From positions 1 to 15,709 of the forward strand of contig DKCU01000022.1 in the NCBI GenBank assembly GCA_002451555.1: a DNA stretch of 15,709 bases, read 5' to 3'. Source of the DNA: Candidatus Segatella albertsiae (GTDB lineage Bacteria > Bacteroidota > Bacteroidia > Bacteroidales > Bacteroidaceae). This document shows, one piece after another, positions 13,751-15,709 of this stretch; the stretch's first letter is position 1, and every line of letters starts with the position of its first letter. The position numbers and the translations under genes are program-made. The notes under the pieces are model-generated. The model was not told the origin of the DNA. It worked only from the letters and a program-made list of their open reading frames with translations, and did no database searches.

Positions 13751-13800
13751 AATAAGAGATGAATATCCGCCGTTTATCGGTAGGATGCTCACCTCTTATT
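13751..13800 (-). promoter_or_regulatory. Two-tier hairpin in the mreB–mreC spacer
   Basis: The outer stem AATAAGAG (13751–13758) pairs with CTCTTATT (13793–13800). An inner hairpin pairs ATCC with GGAT (13765–13768 with 13783–13786) and CCG with CGG (13770–13772 with 13778–13780) around TTTAT. It lies 33 bp before the mreC ATG, in the mRNA leader of mreC. It could set the relative amounts of MreB and MreC through processing, attenuation or mRNA stability (inference). Confidence 0.55.
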
Positions 13801-13843
13801 ATATATAATCACAAAAAAGGATTGTCTCTCACGAGAAAAAGAA

Positions 13844-14866
13844 TTATCTCATCAAGAAAGAGAAACGATCCACGTTCTTCAATGCGATGCCAGCGCCCTT
13901 AGCCACACTGTGCAATGGGTCCTCGGCGATATGGAATGGAATGTTGATCTTGTCCTGGAGTCGCTTGTCGAGACCACGGAGCAAGGCACCACCACCAGAG
14001 AGCCAGATACCATTCTTCACGATGTCGGCGTAAAGCTCAGGAGGAGTATTCTCCAGTGCAGAGAGCACGGCGTTCTCAATCTTAGCCACGGTCTTGTCGA
14101 GGCAATGAGCAATCTCCTGATAGCATACAGGCACCTCCATTGGGAGGGCGGTGATGCGGTTAGGACCATGTACGATGAAGTCCTCAGGAGCCTCGTCGCC
14201 CAGGTCGGTCAAGGCAGAGCCCACGTGAATCTTGATACGCTCAGCCATACGCTCAGAAACCTTCACGTTGTGCTGACGGCTCATGTACTCCTGGATGTCG
14301 GCTGTGAGGTCATCGCCAGCAGTACGGATGGAGTTGTTGGATACGATACCACCGAGAGAAATCACGGCAATCTCGGTAGAACCACCACCTATATCAACTA
14401 TCATGTTGCCCTCTGGTGCCTCCACGTCGATACCGATACCGATAGCGGCAGCCATAGGCTCAAAAATCAAATAAACGTCACGTCCGTCGGCATGCTCGGC
14501 AGAGTCGCGCACGGCACGGAGCTCAACCTCGGTAGAGCCAGAAGGAACACCTATCACCATGCGGAGTGAAGGTGAGAACAGACGGCTTCCGGTGTGGACC
14601 ATCTTGATGAGTCCACGCATCATCTGCTCGCAGGCAGTAAAGTCGGCGATAACGCCATCGCGCAATGGGCGGATTGTACGAATGTTATCATGAGTCTTCT
14701 CGTACATCATCTTTGCCTTCTCGCCCACGGCGATCATCTTGTCAGTGCGGCGGTCGAGGGCGACAACAGAAGGTTCGTCCACCACGATCTTATCATCACT
14801 GATAATGATGGTGTTGGCGGTACCCAAGTCCATTGCGATTTCCTGAATAAATGAAAAAAATCCCAT
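13844..14866 (-). CDS. mreB: Actin-like rod shape-determining protein MreB
   Basis: This 340-aa ATP-binding cytoskeletal protein forms membrane-bound filaments that direct lateral wall synthesis. Actin-fold motifs: phosphate-1 loop DLGTANT (13–19), FEPMAAAIG with the catalytic Glu136, phosphate-2 VDIGGGSTE (157–165), and the adenosine motif WLSGGGALLRG (288–298). The N-terminus MGFFSFIQEIA is an amphipathic or hydrophobic stretch suited to membrane binding. Length is normal for the family (E. coli 347). It follows the purH-like gene by 49 bp and leads the mre genes. The ATG is preceded by an A-rich run and no Shine-Dalgarno sequence. Confidence 0.97.
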   Translation of the reverse strand: MGFFSFIQEIAMDLGTANTIIISDDKIVVDEPSVVALDRRTDKMIAVGEKAKMMYEKTHDNIRTIRPLRDGVIADFTACEQMMRGLIKMVHTGSRLFSPSLRMVIGVPSGSTEVELRAVRDSAEHADGRDVYLIFEPMAAAIGIGIDVEAPEGNMIVDIGGGSTEIAVISLGGIVSNNSIRTAGDDLTADIQEYMSRQHNVKVSERMAERIKIHVGSALTDLGDEAPEDFIVHGPNRITALPMEVPVCYQEIAHCLDKTVAKIENAVLSALENTPPELYADIVKNGIWLSGGGALLRGLDKRLQDKINIPFHIAEDPLHSVAKGAGIALKNVDRFSFLMR

Positions 14867-14887
14867 TTTTTAAATGTAATACTAAAT

Positions 14888-14903
14888 ATTTTAAGCTTAA
14901 AAT
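14888..14903. repeat. 16-bp palindrome between the purH-like gene and mreB
   Basis: ATTTTAAGCTTAAAAT is a perfect palindrome in the 49-bp spacer, 22 bp before the mreB ATG. With no unpaired loop it would fold poorly as RNA, so a DNA-level protein site or chance in A/T-rich sequence are both possible. Confidence 0.5.
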
Positions 14904-14915
14904 TTTATTCTGAGA

Positions 14916-15509
14916 TTACTTTGCAAACCAAGCGTGGATGGCAGTGTCGTAATGAGAGCTTACGCCGAAGGCCCGCTCTGCAAACATCTTGCGATCCTCG
15001 ATGTCGGTCTCGGCGCCCTTCTTCTTGAGGATATCGAGGAGCACGCTGTACTCAGCCTTGCTTGGCACGATGACCACGTCCTTGAAGTTCTTGGCTCCGG
15101 CACGAATCAGGGAGATACCGCCTATGTCGATCTTCTCGATGATGTCGGCATCGCTGGCACCGCTTGCCACGGTCTGCTCGAATGGATAGAGGTCAACGAT
15201 GACGAGGTCGATGGCTGGAATCTCGTATTCCTTCATCTGCTCCTGGTCGCCCTCGTTGTCACGGCGAGCCAAGATGCCTCCAAATATTTTAGGGTGAAGA
15301 GTCTTCACACGACCACCGAGGATAGATGGGTATGTGGTGACATCCTCAACTTTTTGACATTCATAACCGAGGGACTCGATGAACTTCTGAGTACCACCAG
15401 TGCTCAGGAACTTAACACCCTCTTCGTTCAACTTGGCGAGCAACTCGTCCAAGCCATCCTTGTGGAAGACAGACACCAAAGCTGTCTTAATCTTTTTTGT
15501 TTCAGCCAT
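14916..15509 (-). CDS. purH: IMP cyclohydrolase (PurH N-terminal domain only)
   Basis: This 197-aa cytoplasmic enzyme is predicted to close FAICAR to IMP, the last step of purine synthesis. It matches the IMP cyclohydrolase half of PurH: ALVSVFHKDGL, LSTGGTQKFIE (35–45), GGRVKTLHPKIFGGILARR (65–83, Lys69), DLVIVDLYPFEQTV (Tyr108) and IDIGGISLIRAGAKNF (Asp128, Lys140). These are the residues expected for cyclisation by reference to human ATIC. It ends at HYDTAIHAWFAK, where the domain normally ends. The AICAR transformylase half (about 300 residues) is absent, and the 49 bp before mreB leave no room for it. The reading frame is intact, so this looks like a stand-alone enzyme rather than a broken one. 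The formyltransferase step must be encoded elsewhere (inference). Confidence 0.93.
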   Translation of the reverse strand: MAETKKIKTALVSVFHKDGLDELLAKLNEEGVKFLSTGGTQKFIESLGYECQKVEDVTTYPSILGGRVKTLHPKIFGGILARRDNEGDQEQMKEYEIPAIDLVIVDLYPFEQTVASGASDADIIEKIDIGGISLIRAGAKNFKDVVIVPSKAEYSVLLDILKKKGAETDIEDRKMFAERAFGVSSHYDTAIHAWFAK

Positions 15510-15594
15510 TGACTATTGATATTTTGAATAGAGTTTTACCTACTATTGAGTTCCACTTATCGAGCCGCTTTTACCCGACCCTTGAAATATGGCG

Positions 15595-15626
15595 CAAAAT
15601 TACAAAGAATATTTGAAACCACCAAA
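15595..15626 (-). promoter_or_regulatory. Promoter of the purH–mreBCD–mrdA–rodA gene run
   Basis: Read leftward: TTTG (15626–15623), a 20-nt spacer and TAATTTTG (15602–15595). This matches the Bacteroidota primary-sigma consensus TTTG–N19-21–TAnnTTTG in both elements. Transcription would begin near 15588, giving a leader of about 80 nt before purH. No terminator is seen before rodA's end, so it may drive all six genes. Confidence 0.75.
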
Positions 15627-15691
15627 TTTCGACGTGTGATAATTACATATTTTAAGGGATATTTGCGATAAGTCAAGAAAAGTGTTAGTTT

Positions 15692-15709
15692 CTGACGCTG
15701 ACACTGACA
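15692..15709. repeat. Hexamer tandem repeat running off the right edge
   Basis: Three consecutive CTGACR units (the last two both CTGACA) fill 15692–15709 and are cut by the window end. The array may continue outside. Confidence 0.6.

Overview
The window looks like chromosomal DNA from a member of the Bacteroidales, most likely Prevotella or Segatella. Three things point there. Several upstream regions carry the Bacteroidota-type -7 promoter element TAnnTTTG. A/T-rich leaders lack Shine-Dalgarno sequences. The gene content is typical: GldH, a two-gene-family order holB–PSP1/RicT–gldH, a purH–mreBCD–mrdA–rodA cluster, Bacteroidales-type lipoproteins and a XylE-like sugar porter. I infer the genus from sequence character; no database search was run.

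Left part (1–2500). The 3' part of a tRNA-Lys(UUU) and its terminator are followed by a spacer of tandem palindromes. A leftward gene for a secreted lipoprotein DNA/RNA nuclease (NUC1/DRGH family) comes next, then a complete tRNA-Pro(GGG), then a rightward small lipoprotein of unknown function. A bidirectional terminator closes the segment.

Middle left (2500–8790). A leftward MFS sugar/H+ symporter (XylE type) diverges from a rightward group: metF (one-carbon metabolism), holB (clamp-loader delta'), ricT (PSP1 domain, cysteine-rich, very polar repeat tail) and gldH (outer-membrane-type lipoprotein). A long bidirectional terminator separates this group from the convergent rodA.

Right part (8787–15709). 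One leftward run reads, in order of transcription, purH-like IMP cyclohydrolase, mreB, mreC, mreD, mrdA (PBP2), rodA. This is the complete elongasome: MreB filaments, MreC/MreD scaffold, and the PBP2/RodA transpeptidase–glycosyltransferase pair. A near-consensus promoter (TTTG, 20 nt, TAATTTTG) lies upstream of purH. The purH gene encodes only the IMP cyclohydrolase domain and stops before the AICAR transformylase domain.

Protein-coding content is mostly conserved housekeeping. The unusual signal is in the spacers. Six intergenic sites contain tandem repeats with an exact 7-nt period, each with its own heptamer, often next to a start or stop codon. A seventh site has palindromes spaced exactly 21 bp apart. 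There is also a dispersed 32-bp intergenic repeat (two copies), structured spacers inside the mre operon and a UUCG-capped leader hairpin before metF. No phage, insertion sequence, CRISPR array or defence cluster was seen.
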